Assembly (NCBI RefSeq): GCF_024172165.1
Contig: NZ_JAMZEB010000002.1
Coordinates: forward strand, 2,935,501 to 2,999,500
DNA: 64,000 nucleotides
From: Nonomuraea thailandensis
GTDB lineage: Bacteria > Actinomycetota > Actinomycetes > Streptosporangiales > Streptosporangiaceae
Direction of reading: 5' to 3'
In this document: in pieces, positions 43,382-52,370 of the stretch
Position numbering within the stretch: position 1 is the stretch's first letter
How the letters are laid out: every line of letters begins with the position of its first letter
Program-made: the position numbers and the translations under genes
Notes under the pieces: generated by a model
Databases searched by the model: none
Seen by the model: only the letters and a program-made list of their open reading frames with translations
Told to the model about the DNA's origin: nothing

Positions 43382-45408
43382 GTGGCGTGCTCCGCCTCCC
43401 TGGCCTTCATGATCCGGTTCGTGGCGGCGGCCTTGACGCCCGCCGGTCTGCCTGCCGTGAACCGTTTCGACCCGGTCGAGGGCAACTGGGGCGGCCTGCC
43501 CCCCTTCCAGGGCGCGCTCGACGGCACGAAGAAGCTGCTGCTGTTCTCGGGCGCCGATTACCACGTCTTCGAGCCGGGCGACGCCGTGCGGCCCTTCGAG
43601 TACGCCGGGCTGCCGCACGACATCGTCCGCCTGACCTCCAGCACCGCCTACAAGCTCAACCGCGAGCCGCTGGTCGGCGGCGTCGCCGCGCTGCTCGCGC
43701 CCGCGACGCAGGAGAGCGACGAGCTGCCCGGGTTCAGCACCACGCTGTCCGACGCCACCACGATCAAGGTGTGGCCGCGGATCGCGGAGGCCGGCGTGCC
43801 GGTCGGCTCCCACCTGGACTTCCAGAGCGCCAACGGCGTCTACTACTGGGAGCTGTTCTTCCACGCGCCCATGCTCATCGCGCGGGCGCTCAACGGGGCC
43901 CAGCGCTTCGAGGAGGCCCGCACCTGGTACGAGTACGTCTTCGACCCCACCCGGCCGTCGCGGCACTGGCGGTTCCTGCCGTTCCTCGCCGTGGACGTCC
44001 GGGCGCTGGCCGAGGGCTGCCGCCGTGACCTGGCCGAGCTGGCCGCCGCCGGCGTCAGGATCGGCACGCTGGAGAAGGCGCTGCTGCCCGTCCTGGCCGA
44101 GATCGAGGCGATGGCCCCGGCCTTCCAGCAGATCAGGGAGCTCACCGGCGCCGAGGAGACGCGGCTCGGCGAGCTGGCCGACGGCGGGCTCGCCGCCGTC
44201 GAGAAGGCCGTCGGCGCGCTCAAGAGCGCTCCGCCGGCCGTGCTGGCCGGGCTCAGGGAGCGGCTCGCCCTGATCGGCCGGCTCAGGTGGCGCCACGGGC
44301 TGCTCGGCGACCGGGGCAGCCTGCTCAGGGCGTACCTGGACGATCCGTTCGACCCGCACGCCATCGCCGAGCTGCGCCCGGCCGCCTACCGCCGCGCGGT
44401 CGTGATGGCCTACGTCGACAACCTGCTCGACTGGGGCGACCTGCTGTTCCGCCAGTACACGGGCGAGAGCGTGGACGAGGCCAGGATGCTGCGTACCTGG
44501 ACGGCGACCGGCGCGGCCTGGAGATCACCAGGAAGGTGTCGCTCCTGGCGGTGGACGCGCAGGCCCTGCTGGCCCTGCGCGAGTCGGGCCGGTGCGGGTT
44601 CGCGCTGACGCAGGCGCTCTACGACCGCGACTTCCCCGGGCACTACGCGCGCAGGATCCGCACGGTGTCGGTGTCCTTCGAGACCGCGGACGGGCCCATC
44701 GGGCCGAACGCCACCCTGACCCAGCTCGACAACAAGATCGTGCTGGAGCCCGACCCGAAGGCCGTCAAGCACCTGCTCGACCCCAAGGGCGCGCCGCCCG
44801 CCACCCTGCGCGGCGACTGGCGGCCGGGCCAGCAGATCGCGCTGTCCGCCCTGACGGAGTACAAGGACAACAACGGGCTGTTCGAGCTGCGCTTCGACGA
44901 CGACAGGTACCTGCCGTTCGAGGGGACCGGCGCCGTCTCCCGCTGGCGGCTGGAGCTCTCCGGCCCCGCCGGGCCCGAGCTGCGCGACGTCACGATCACC
45001 GTCAGGTACACCGCCGAGCAGGGCGGGGAGGTGTTCGCGAACGCGGTCAGGGGGATGCTGCGGCCGTACCCGGCGGCGCGCCTGCTCGACGTGGCGGCCG
45101 AGTTCCCCGGGCAGTGGGCGCAGTTCCTCGAGGGCGAGGACGACGTGCTCGTGCTGCCGCTGACCGCGGACCTGTTCCCCGGGATCAGCGGCCGCCAGAT
45201 CACCGGCGTCCAGCCGAGCTTCGCGCCCGCAGGGAGCGGGGCCCGGTTCCTGCTCGACGGCGACGCCAGGCTGGCGCTGAGCGAGGGGCGGATCCTGAGC
45301 GCGCCGGGCCTCGGCGTGGGCGGGCCCGCCTGGAACCTCGTCCTCGACGGCGGCGACAAGGCGGCGCTCACCGGCTTCGCCCTCATGCTCGCCTACCGGG
45401 CGCGTTAG
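43382..45408 (+). pseudogene. Decayed Tc-toxin subunit A (TcA) gene, 5'-truncated with internal deletion
   Basis: The first frame (to about 44490) reads hemopexin-like KLLLFSGADYHVFEPGD, then TcA blocks LTSSTAYKLNREPLVGG, GVYYWELFFHAPMLIARALN, RFEEARTWYEYVFDPT and AYRRAVVMAYVDNLLDWGDL ending GESVDEARML. At once, in another frame, comes YLDGDRRGLEITRKVSLLAV, ALLALRESGRCGFALTQALY, DRDFPGHYARRI and RYLPFEGTGAVSRWRLEL to the C-terminus. In intact TcA proteins these two parts are separated by several hundred residues of coiled coil and channel, so a large deletion with frame change lies at about 44490-44500. The N-terminal shell of more than 1000 residues is also missing. No TcB or TcC partner is present. 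The final stop is intact. Confidence 0.8.
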
Positions 45409-45423
45409 GAGGATTATGGGCGG

Positions 45424-46953
45424 GTGTTGTCGTACGAGCCGCTGACCCCCACCAGCTTCCTCGAACGATCCGCCACCGTCTTCGGCCCGCGGCTCGCGGT
45501 CGTGGACGGCGCGCTGGAGCTGACCTACGCCGGCCTGTGGGAGCGCGCCCGCCGGCTGGCGGGCGCGCTGGCCGCGGCCGGCGTGCGGCCGGGCGACCGG
45601 GTCGCGGTGCTGGCGCACAACGGGCACCTGCTGCTGGAGGCCACCTTCGGCGTGCCGGCGGCGGGCGCGGTGCTGGTGCCGATGAACATCCGCCTGTCCG
45701 CCGGCGAGCTGGCCTACATCCTCGACCACGCCGAGGTGTCGGTGCTCCTGCACGACGACGCCCTCACCGACCTGGCCACGCGGGCGGCCGGAGCCACCGG
45801 GCTGCGGCTGGTGCCCGCCGCCGAGTACGAGACGCTCCTGGCTGCGGCCGAGCCGCTGCTGGTCAGGGTCGAGGACGAGCTGTCCCCGCTGTCGATCAAC
45901 TACACCAGCGGCACCACCGGGCGCCCCAAGGGAGTCGTCTACCACCACCGCGGCGCCTACCTCCAGGCGCTGGCCATGGCGCTGCACACCAGGCTCGACA
46001 CCGCGAGCTCCTACCTGTGGACACTGCCGATGTTCCACTGCCACGGCTGGTGCTTCCCGTGGGCGGTCACGCTGGCCGGCGCCCGGCACGTCTGCCTGCC
46101 GAAGACGGAGCCCGGCCAGGCGTGGCGGCTGATCCGCGACCACCGCGTCACCCACCTGTGCGGCGCCCCGACCGTCCTGACCTCGCTGCTCGCCCACGAG
46201 GACGCCCCCGCCCGGGCCCTCGACCCCCGCCTGCTCGCCTGCGTCGGCGGCGCGCCGCCGAGCCCCGCCCTGCTGGAACGGGCGCTGCAGGCCGGCATCG
46301 ACGTGATCCACCTGTACGGGCTCACCGAGACGTACGGGCCCGCCGTCGTCTGCCAGCCCCAGCCCGAATGGCGGGACCTGCCGATCGGGGAGTCGGCCGC
46401 GCTGACCGCCCGCCAGGGGGTGGGCAACGTGATCGCCCAGCGCATCCGCGTCGTCGGCGGCGACGGCCGCGACGTGCCCGCCGACGCCTCGACGGTCGGC
46501 GAGATCGCCGTACGCGGCAACGACGTCATGATCGGCTACCACCGCGACCAGGCGGCCACCGACAAGGCCGCGCCCGACGGCTGGTTCCGCACCGGCGACC
46601 TGGGCGTGGTGCACGCCGACGGGTACGTGCAGATCGTCGACCGGGCCAAGGACGTGATCATCTCAGGGGGCGAGAACATCGCCTCGGTCGAGGTGGAGAA
46701 CGTGCTGATGAGCCATCCCGGCGTGCAGGAGGCCGCGGTCGTGGCCCGGCCGGATCCGCACTGGGGCGAGGTGCCCGTCGCGTACGTCACCCTCGCGGCC
46801 GGGGCGCGGGCCACCGGGGAGGAGCTGATCGAGCACGTGCGCGCCCGTCTGGCGCACTTCAAGGCTCCCAAGGCGGTCGTCTTCTGCGAGCTGCCCAAGA
46901 CCTCCACCGGCAAGATCCAAAAGAACGTCCTGAGGCAGCGCGCCGCAGGTTAG
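45424..46953 (+). CDS. Acyl-CoA synthetase (AMP-forming, fatty-acid/acyl ligase)
   Basis: A 509-residue ANL-superfamily adenylating enzyme that activates a carboxylate and transfers it to CoA. Motifs: P-loop YTSGTTGRPKGVVYHH, A5 HLYGLTETYGP, A7 GWFRTGDLGVVHADGY, hinge DRAKDVIISGGENI, A10 PKTSTGKIQKNVLR. It resembles medium/long-chain and DMSP-lyase-pathway type ligases. The start is uncertain: AGGAGG at 45407 fits an out-of-frame ATG better, and the chosen in-frame GTG is 11 nt from it (TTG next codon also possible). It follows the TcA remnant by 15 nt. Confidence 0.92.
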   Translation: MLSYEPLTPTSFLERSATVFGPRLAVVDGALELTYAGLWERARRLAGALAAAGVRPGDRVAVLAHNGHLLLEATFGVPAAGAVLVPMNIRLSAGELAYILDHAEVSVLLHDDALTDLATRAAGATGLRLVPAAEYETLLAAAEPLLVRVEDELSPLSINYTSGTTGRPKGVVYHHRGAYLQALAMALHTRLDTASSYLWTLPMFHCHGWCFPWAVTLAGARHVCLPKTEPGQAWRLIRDHRVTHLCGAPTVLTSLLAHEDAPARALDPRLLACVGGAPPSPALLERALQAGIDVIHLYGLTETYGPAVVCQPQPEWRDLPIGESAALTARQGVGNVIAQRIRVVGGDGRDVPADASTVGEIAVRGNDVMIGYHRDQAATDKAAPDGWFRTGDLGVVHADGYVQIVDRAKDVIISGGENIASVEVENVLMSHPGVQEAAVVARPDPHWGEVPVAYVTLAAGARATGEELIEHVRARLAHFKAPKAVVFCELPKTSTGKIQKNVLRQRAAG

Positions 46954-47010
46954 CCACCGTCCAGGGGGGAAGGTCGCACCCACGGAGCGGACATCGGCAG
47001 TGGGGGCGTC

Positions 47011-48399
47011 ATGGTCACTTCGCGCAGCGTCTTCCGGCGCAAGCCGGTGGCGCAGATCGCCACGGAGCACGAAGGGGAGCTGGCCAGGTCGCTCGGGCTG
47101 TGGCAGCTCACCGCCATCGGCGTGGGCGGCATCATCGGCGCGGGCATCTTCGCCCTGGCCGGCGCCGTCGCCCACGAGAGCGCGGGCCCGGCCGTGCTCG
47201 TGTCGTTCCTCATCGCGGGCATCGCCAGCGCCGCCGCCGCGCTCTCCTACGCCGAGTTCGCCGGCCTGATCCCGAAGGCCGGCTCGGCCTACACCTACGG
47301 GTACGCGGTCCTGGGGGAGATCGTCGGCTGGTTCATCGGCTGGGACCTGCTGCTGGAGTACACCGCGATCGTCGCCGTCGTGGCCATCGGCATCTCCGGC
47401 TACTTCGGCTTCCTGCTCCAGCACCTCGGCATCACGCTGCCCGCCTGGTCGCTCGGCGCGCCCGGCACCGGGCCCGGGCACGTGGTGGACCTGTTCGCGG
47501 CGGTGCTGTGCCTGCTCATCGCGGCGCTGCTGAACCTCGGCATCCGCGCGGCGGCCAGGTTCGAGACGTTCGTGGTGGCCATCAAGGTCGCGGTCGTGCT
47601 GCTGGTCATCGTGGTCGGCTTCTTCCACATCGACACCGCCAACTACACGCCGTTCTTCCCGTTCGGGATCGGCGGCGCCATCACCGGCGCCGCCACCGTG
47701 TTCTTCGCGGTCTTCGGCTACGACGCGATGAGCACCGCGGCCGAGGAGTCGCGCGACGCGACGCGGCACATGCCCAAGGCGATCATCTACTCGCTGCTCA
47801 TCTCCATGGTCCTGTACGTGCTGGCCTGCCTCGTCCTGACCGGTATGCAGAACTACCGGGAGATCGACCCCGAGAGCGGCTTCTCCTCGGCCTTCGCCGC
47901 CGCCGGGCTCTCGGGCCTGGCCACGGTCATCGCGGTGGGCGCCATCGTCGGCATCCTGACCGTCATGTTCACGTTCATGCTCGGCGTCACCCGCGTCTGG
48001 TTCTCCATGAGCAGGGACGGGCTGCTGCCGGCCTGGTTCGCCAGGCTGCACCCCGTGCGCAGGGTGCCCACGCGGGTCACCTGGATCGTCGGCGTCGCCT
48101 CGGCGCTGATCGCCGGGTTCCTGCCGATCCAGGAGGCGGCCGAGCTGACGAACATCGGCATCCTGCTGGCGTTCGTGGTGGTGTGCGTGGCGGTGATCGT
48201 GCTGCGGTACCGGCAGCCGGACCTGCCGCGCTCGTTCCGCACGCCATGGATGCCCGTGGTGCCGGCCGTGGGGGTGCTGTTCTCGATCTGGCTGATCACC
48301 TTCCTCGCGCCGGTGACGTGGCTGCGCTTCGCCGCCTGGTTCCTGCTCGGGCTGATCGTCTACTTCGCCTACAGCAAGCGGCACTCCGTCCTGGAGTAG
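47011..48399 (+). CDS. Amino-acid permease, APC superfamily (YfnA/CAT-like)
   Basis: A 462-residue 12-TM transporter. Conserved TM1 IGVGGIIGAGIFALAGAVA, TM3 region SYAEFAGLIPKAGSAYTYGYAVLGE, and TM6 FFAVFGYDAMSTAAEESRDATRHMPKAI match cationic or broad amino-acid permeases. Cytoplasmic N-terminus RRKPVAQIATEHEGELARSLG. Only a weak GGGGG element precedes the ATG. Monocistronic, downstream of the acyl-CoA ligase by 57 nt. Confidence 0.92.
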   Translation: MVTSRSVFRRKPVAQIATEHEGELARSLGLWQLTAIGVGGIIGAGIFALAGAVAHESAGPAVLVSFLIAGIASAAAALSYAEFAGLIPKAGSAYTYGYAVLGEIVGWFIGWDLLLEYTAIVAVVAIGISGYFGFLLQHLGITLPAWSLGAPGTGPGHVVDLFAAVLCLLIAALLNLGIRAAARFETFVVAIKVAVVLLVIVVGFFHIDTANYTPFFPFGIGGAITGAATVFFAVFGYDAMSTAAEESRDATRHMPKAIIYSLLISMVLYVLACLVLTGMQNYREIDPESGFSSAFAAAGLSGLATVIAVGAIVGILTVMFTFMLGVTRVWFSMSRDGLLPAWFARLHPVRRVPTRVTWIVGVASALIAGFLPIQEAAELTNIGILLAFVVVCVAVIVLRYRQPDLPRSFRTPWMPVVPAVGVLFSIWLITFLAPVTWLRFAAWFLLGLIVYFAYSKRHSVLE

Positions 48400-48416
48400 A
48401 AGCGCCGGAACGGGCC

Positions 48417-48463
48417 CGTCACATCGGCCCGTCCCCGTACGTCAGTGTGATGACGGACGTACG
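48417..48463 (+). promoter_or_regulatory. ECF41-like promoter and an overlapping inverted repeat
   Basis: CGTCACA (48417-48423), 16 nt, then CGTC (48440-48443) fits the promoter recognised by ECF41 sigma factors, remembered as TGTCACA near -35 and CGTC near -10, with one mismatch. The downstream gene encodes an ECF41-like sigma, implying auto-activation. Overlapping it, CGTACGTC (48436-48443) and GACGTACG (48456-48463) form a perfect inverted repeat with a 12-nt spacer. Confidence 0.6.
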
Positions 48464-48481
48464 ACAGCGAGACGAGGCCCG

Positions 48482-49366
48482 ATGAACGACCGTGAATTCC
48501 TGGCAGACCGGTTCGAGGCGCACCGGGGGCACCTGAAGGCGGTGGCGTACCGGATGCTGGGCTCGCTCAGCGAGGCCGAGGACGCCGTGCAGGAGGCGTG
48601 GCTGCGGCTGAGCCGCACCGGCTCCGGCGACGTGGAGAACCTGGCCGGCTGGCTGACCACGGTCGTCGGCCGGGTGTGCCTCGACATGTTGCGCGCCCGC
48701 ACCTCGCGCCGAGAGGAGTCGCTGGAGGCGCGCATGCCCGACCCCGTGGTGAGCCCCGCCTCCGGGCCCGACCCCGAGCAGGCGGCGCTGCTGGCCGACT
48801 CCGTCGGGCTGGCGCTGCTGGTGGTGCTGGAGTCGCTCACCCCGGCCGAGCGGCTGGCGTTCGTGCTGCACGACATGTTCGCGGTGCCGTTCGAGGAGAT
48901 CGCGCCGCTCGTCGGGCGCTCCCCGGGCACGGCCAGGCAGCTCGCCAGCAGGGCCAGGCGGCGGGTGCGCGGCGCCGCGCCGGTGCCCGACCCCGACCTG
49001 GCCAGGCAGCGGGAGATCGTCGGGGCGTTCATCGCCGCCGCCCATCGCGGCGACTTCGCGGCGCTGGTGGCCGTGCTCGACCCCGACGTGGTGCTGCGCG
49101 CCGACGCCGGCGCGCTGACCGGGGGCCTGGCCGAGGTCCGCGGCGCGGCGAACGTGGCCGGCCAGGCGCTGACCTTCCGCCGCTACTCGCCGTCCACCGC
49201 GCACTCCGCGCTGGTCAACGGCCTGGCCGGGGTGGTCAACACCGTGGACGGCAGGCCGTCGGCGGTCATGAGCTTCACGATCACGGACGGCCGCATCGTC
49301 GAGATCGACATCCTCGCCGACCCAGAGCGGCTGGCCGGCCTCGACCTGGCCGTGCTCGGCGACTGA
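48482..49366 (+). CDS. ECF sigma factor with fused SnoaL-like C-terminal domain (ECF41 type)
   Basis: A 294-residue sigma factor. Region 2 is RFEAHRGHLKAVAYRMLGSLSEAEDAVQEAWLRL; region 4 is TPAERLAFVLHDMFAVPFEEIAPLVGRSPGTARQLASRARRR. Residues 180-294 form an NTF2/SnoaL-like domain (IVGAFIAAAHRGDFAALVAVLDPDVVLRADAG... DGRIVEIDILADPERLAGLDL), which in ECF41 factors modulates activity in place of an anti-sigma. The matching promoter motif lies upstream. The usual partner oxidoreductase or decarboxylase gene is not adjacent; the nearest candidates are the flavoprotein fusion and cupin regulator 55-700 nt away. Confidence 0.9.
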   Translation: MNDREFLADRFEAHRGHLKAVAYRMLGSLSEAEDAVQEAWLRLSRTGSGDVENLAGWLTTVVGRVCLDMLRARTSRREESLEARMPDPVVSPASGPDPEQAALLADSVGLALLVVLESLTPAERLAFVLHDMFAVPFEEIAPLVGRSPGTARQLASRARRRVRGAAPVPDPDLARQREIVGAFIAAAHRGDFAALVAVLDPDVVLRADAGALTGGLAEVRGAANVAGQALTFRRYSPSTAHSALVNGLAGVVNTVDGRPSAVMSFTITDGRIVEIDILADPERLAGLDLAVLGD

Positions 49367-49390
49367 TCCGGGCGCGACCCGGCCATGCCG

Positions 49391-49435
49391 GGGGCGTCAC
49401 CTGGCGGCGGGACAGGGGCGTCACCTGGCGGCGGG
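49391..49435 (-). repeat. Stop-spanning 21-bp duplication (24-bp period) at the cupin-regulator 3' end
   Basis: GGGGCGTCACCTGGCGGCGG plus G occurs at 49391 and 49415. The right-hand copy carries the stop codon (TCA on this strand) of the cupin regulator; the left copy repeats it downstream of the gene. Confidence 0.85.
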
Positions 49436-49999
49436 GCGGGCGCGCACGTGCATGCGCTCGCCCTGCGGGCCGAACAGGGCCAGCACCTCGGTGGGCTCGT
49501 CGGCCTCGTTGACGAACGCGTGCGGCGTGCGGGTGTCGAACTCGGCGACCTCACCCGCTTCCAGCACCACGGAATGCCTGCCGAGCAGCAGGCGCAGCCG
49601 CCCCGAGAGCACGTACAACCATTCATAACCCTCGTGGACCTGCTGCTCCGGCTCGTAGCCCGGCCACCCCGGCGGGTAGATCTGCTTGAACGCCTGCAGC
49701 CCGCCGGGCCGCCGGCTCAGCGGCACGTACGTCATGCCGTGTCGCTTGAGCGGCCGCATGTGCACCCGCGGGTCGCCCGTCACCGGGGCGTCGATCAGCT
49801 CGTCGAGCTGCACCTGGTAGGCGTCGGCGAGCAGCAGCATCAGCTCCAGCGTGGGCCGGCGCCCGCCGGACTCCAGCCGCGACAGCGTGCTGACCGAGAT
49901 GCCGGTGCTCTTCGACAGCTCGGCCAGCGTCGTGCCCCGCTCCAGCCGCATCGCGCGCAGCCGCGGCCCGACCGCCTGCAGCACCTCATCGAGTTCCAC
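49421..49999 (-). CDS. XRE-family regulator with C-terminal cupin domain
   Basis: A 192-residue regulator. HTH_3: LRAMRLERGTTLAELSKSTGISVSTLSRLESGGRRPTLELMLLLADAYQV (about 14-62). The cupin barrel begins near residue 100: EQQVHEGYEWLYVLSGRLRLLLGRHSVVLEAGEVAEFDTRTPHAFVN. The GTG is chosen for the family-like start VELDEVLQAVGPRLRAMR; AGGGCGG precedes it. It is divergent from the oxidoreductase-methyltransferase fusion, with a palindrome over its own promoter, so it likely controls both. Confidence 0.92.
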   Translation of the reverse strand: MELDEVLQAVGPRLRAMRLERGTTLAELSKSTGISVSTLSRLESGGRRPTLELMLLLADAYQVQLDELIDAPVTGDPRVHMRPLKRHGMTYVPLSRRPGGLQAFKQIYPPGWPGYEPEQQVHEGYEWLYVLSGRLRLLLGRHSVVLEAGEVAEFDTRTPHAFVNEADEPTEVLALFGPQGERMHVRARPAAR

Positions 50000-50009
50000 C
50001 CGCCCTACT

Positions 50010-50037
50010 TTGCCATTCCGGCAACGAAGTTTGTCAA
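50010..50037 (-). promoter_or_regulatory. Promoter with TTGCC-N5-GGCAA palindrome upstream of the cupin regulator
   Basis: On the minus strand TTGACA (50037-50032) is followed by a perfect TTGCC-GGAAT-GGCAA palindrome (50010-50024) where the -10 and start region should be. This fits an autorepressor operator. The divergent fusion gene starts 70 nt to the right and may be controlled from the same site. Confidence 0.5.
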
Positions 50038-50093
50038 CCGGCGGGAGGGTGACGCACAGTGGCTCAGCAGTGAACGAGTGAGAGGAGCCGCGC

Positions 50094-51698
50094 ATGGACG
50101 CGACGTACGACGTGGTGGTGGTCGGCGGCGGGGCCGCCGGGCTGAGCGGGGCCCTCGCGCTCTCCCGGGCGCGCCGCAAGGTGCTGGTGATCGACTCCGG
50201 ACAGCCCAGGAACGCCCCCGCGCAGGGTGTGCACGTGCTCCTGGGCCACGAGGGCGTGCCGCCCCGCGAGCTGCTGGCCACCGGCCGCGCGGAGGTGACC
50301 GGGTACGGCGGGCGGATCGTGACGGGCACCGTCACCGCGGCGGAACGGCTCGGCGACGGGCGCTTCCGCGTGGCCCTGGCGGACGGCTCCGCGGCCGAGG
50401 CGGACCGGCTGCTGGTGGCCACCGGCCTGGTGGACGAGCTGCCGCCGGTGCCGGGGCTGGCCGGGCGGTGGGGCCGCGAGGTGCTGCACTGCCCGTACTG
50501 CCACGGCTGGGAGGCCCGCGACCAGGCCATCGGCGTCGTGGCCACCAACCCGCTCGCCGTGCACCAGGCCCTGCTGTGGCGGCAGTGGAGCGACGACGTG
50601 ATCCTCTTCCTGCACACGGCCCCCGAGCCGGGGGAGGATGCCCGCGAGCAGCTCGCCGCCAGGGGCGTCACCGTGGTGGAGGGCGAGCTGACCGAGGTCG
50701 TGGTGGCCGGCGACCGCCTGACCGGCGTGCGGCTGGACGGCGGCAGGGAGGTGCCGAGGCAGGCGCTGGCCGTCGGCACCCGCCTGAACGCCCGGCTGGA
50801 CGGGCTCGAAGGGCTCGGGCTGGAGACGGCCGACCAGGAGATGAACGGGTTCGTCATCGGCACCTACGTCCCGGCCGACCCCATGGGCAAGACCGGCGTG
50901 CCGGGCGTGTACGTGGCGGGCAACGTGAACAACGTGGTCGACCAGGTCGTCAGCGCCTCGGCGGCGGGCGTGCGGGCCGGCGCGGCCATCAACGCCGACC
51001 TGGTCGCCGAGGAGGCCCGCGCCGCCGTGGCAGCCCGCCGCGCCGCGATCGCGGCCGCCGCGCCGGGGCAGATCCCCGGCGAGGTGACGGACGAGGAGTT
51101 CTGGGACGGCCGCTACCGCCAGAGCGAGCGGATCTGGAGCGGCGACGCCAACGCCGTGCTCGTCCGCGAGGTGTCCGGCCTGACGCCCGGCACCGCGCTC
51201 GACCTGGGCAGCGGTGAGGGCGGCGACGCCATCTGGCTGGCCCGCCAGGGCTGGCGGGTCACCGCCGCCGACATCTCCGGCGTCGCCCTGCGCCGCGCCG
51301 CCCGTCACGCCGAGGAGGCGGGGGTGGGCAAGCAGATCGACTGGCAGCGGCACGACCTCGGGGAGTCGTTCCCCGAAGGCGCCTACGACCTCGTCACCGC
51401 CTGCTACCTGCACTCCAGCAAGAACATGCCGCGCGAGCGGATCCTGCGCAGGGCAGCCGCCGCGGTCGCGCCCGGCGGGGTGCTGCTGGTCGCCGGGCAC
51501 GCCGGCTGGCCGGCCTGGCAGCAGCACGACCACCCGGACGTGCACTTCCCCACGCCGCAGGAGGTGTTCGACTCCCTGGAGCCCGCGCAGGGGGAGTGGG
51601 AGGTGCTGCGCAGCGAGGAGTTCGAACGCACCCAGAACGGCCCCGGCGGCGAGCCGACGACCCGCACGGACAACGTGCTCATGATCCGGCGGCGTTGA
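50094..51698 (+). CDS. Fusion of thioredoxin-reductase-like flavoprotein and class I methyltransferase
   Basis: A 534-residue two-part enzyme. Residues 1-310 are a TrxR/AhpF-like NAD(P)/FAD oxidoreductase: DVVVVGGGAAGLSGALALSRA, VLHCPYCHGWEARD (CxxC), and GVYVAGNVNNVVDQVVSASAAG. Residues about 330-534 form a SAM-dependent methyltransferase: GTALDLGSGEGGDAIWLARQGWRVTAADIS, followed by DLVTACYLHSSKNMP. The Rossmann NAD motif in the middle is degenerate (IGVVATNPLAVHQALL), so the reductant may differ. The methyltransferase half resembles thiopurine/tellurite-type enzymes. GAGGAG precedes the ATG. The same fusion is known in actinobacteria, role undefined. Confidence 0.9.
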   Translation: MDATYDVVVVGGGAAGLSGALALSRARRKVLVIDSGQPRNAPAQGVHVLLGHEGVPPRELLATGRAEVTGYGGRIVTGTVTAAERLGDGRFRVALADGSAAEADRLLVATGLVDELPPVPGLAGRWGREVLHCPYCHGWEARDQAIGVVATNPLAVHQALLWRQWSDDVILFLHTAPEPGEDAREQLAARGVTVVEGELTEVVVAGDRLTGVRLDGGREVPRQALAVGTRLNARLDGLEGLGLETADQEMNGFVIGTYVPADPMGKTGVPGVYVAGNVNNVVDQVVSASAAGVRAGAAINADLVAEEARAAVAARRAAIAAAAPGQIPGEVTDEEFWDGRYRQSERIWSGDANAVLVREVSGLTPGTALDLGSGEGGDAIWLARQGWRVTAADISGVALRRAARHAEEAGVGKQIDWQRHDLGESFPEGAYDLVTACYLHSSKNMPRERILRRAAAAVAPGGVLLVAGHAGWPAWQQHDHPDVHFPTPQEVFDSLEPAQGEWEVLRSEEFERTQNGPGGEPTTRTDNVLMIRRR

Positions 51699-52308
51699 GC
51701 GCCGGGACGGGGGTCTGGCTGCGGTAGGAGTGGCCGAGCTGGGGGCCGAGTCCGAAGTAGTGGCGGAAGTTGTAGATGAGCGGGCTCCACGCGGCCGGGT
51801 CCACGTGCTGGGTGCCCGGCACGACGAGGCGGGGGTCGGCGTGCACCCGGGCGACGACGGCCTCGACGATCACGAACGAGCCGGAGACGTCCCGGCGCAC
51901 GCTCTGCGCCCGCGCCTCGAACTGCAGAGGGCACTCGGCCACCCGCGGCGGCCGCACCTCCTTCGAGGGCTCGGCGCGCAGGCCGGCGGCGCCGAACTTG
52001 TCGGGCTCGAAGCGGCACCCAGGATGCTTCGTGGCCGGCACGGGGTGGCGGCCGGTCAGCGGAGCCAGGCGCTCCACCGCCTCCCACTGGTGCGGGGCGG
52101 GGAGGTTGATCACCAGCTCGGGCCGTTCGGCGAGGTTGCGGGCGCTCTGTCCCTCCTCGCCCAGCCCGAGCACGATCACCTTGCCCAGTGCCCAGGCCGA
52201 CGACATGGGGGCGAGGTTGGCGGAGCCGTCCGGGTTCTCGGTCGAGAGCAGCACGACAGGGGTCCCGAAGTACAGGACGCTGGGCTCGATGGTCACATGA
52301 TCGGTCAC
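51679..52308 (-). CDS. Flavin reductase-like FMN-binding split-barrel protein
   Basis: A 209-residue protein of the flavin reductase-like domain family. Typical segments: VLYFGTPVVLLSTENPDGSANLAPMSSAWALGKVIVLGL, ARNLAERPELVINLP and ECPLQFEARAQSV, VIVEAVVARVHAD. It could reduce FMN or bind it for another redox reaction. The GTG start is directly followed by TDHVTIEPS. Its 3' end overlaps the convergent fusion gene by 20 nt. Confidence 0.85.
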   Translation of the reverse strand: MTDHVTIEPSVLYFGTPVVLLSTENPDGSANLAPMSSAWALGKVIVLGLGEEGQSARNLAERPELVINLPAPHQWEAVERLAPLTGRHPVPATKHPGCRFEPDKFGAAGLRAEPSKEVRPPRVAECPLQFEARAQSVRRDVSGSFVIVEAVVARVHADPRLVVPGTQHVDPAAWSPLIYNFRHYFGLGPQLGHSYRSQTPVPALNAAGS

Positions 52309-52370
52309 AGGCCGGAGCCTAGGGACGGGACGTTCAACCGGCGGCCGAAACGTTCCCGTCCCCTGCGAAT

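Noticed and set aside
43382..44521. First TcA segment as an intact stand-alone gene
   Set aside because: Its proposed GTG start lacks a ribosome site, its tail after EARML is out-of-frame sequence, and the remaining TcA C-terminus follows immediately in another frame.
49391..49435. Possible CRISPR-like or attachment-site repeats
   Set aside because: Only two copies with a 3-nt spacer, tied to a stop codon; there are no cas genes, no spacer-like unique sequences, and no integrase or tRNA nearby. The same applies to the other tandem repeats.
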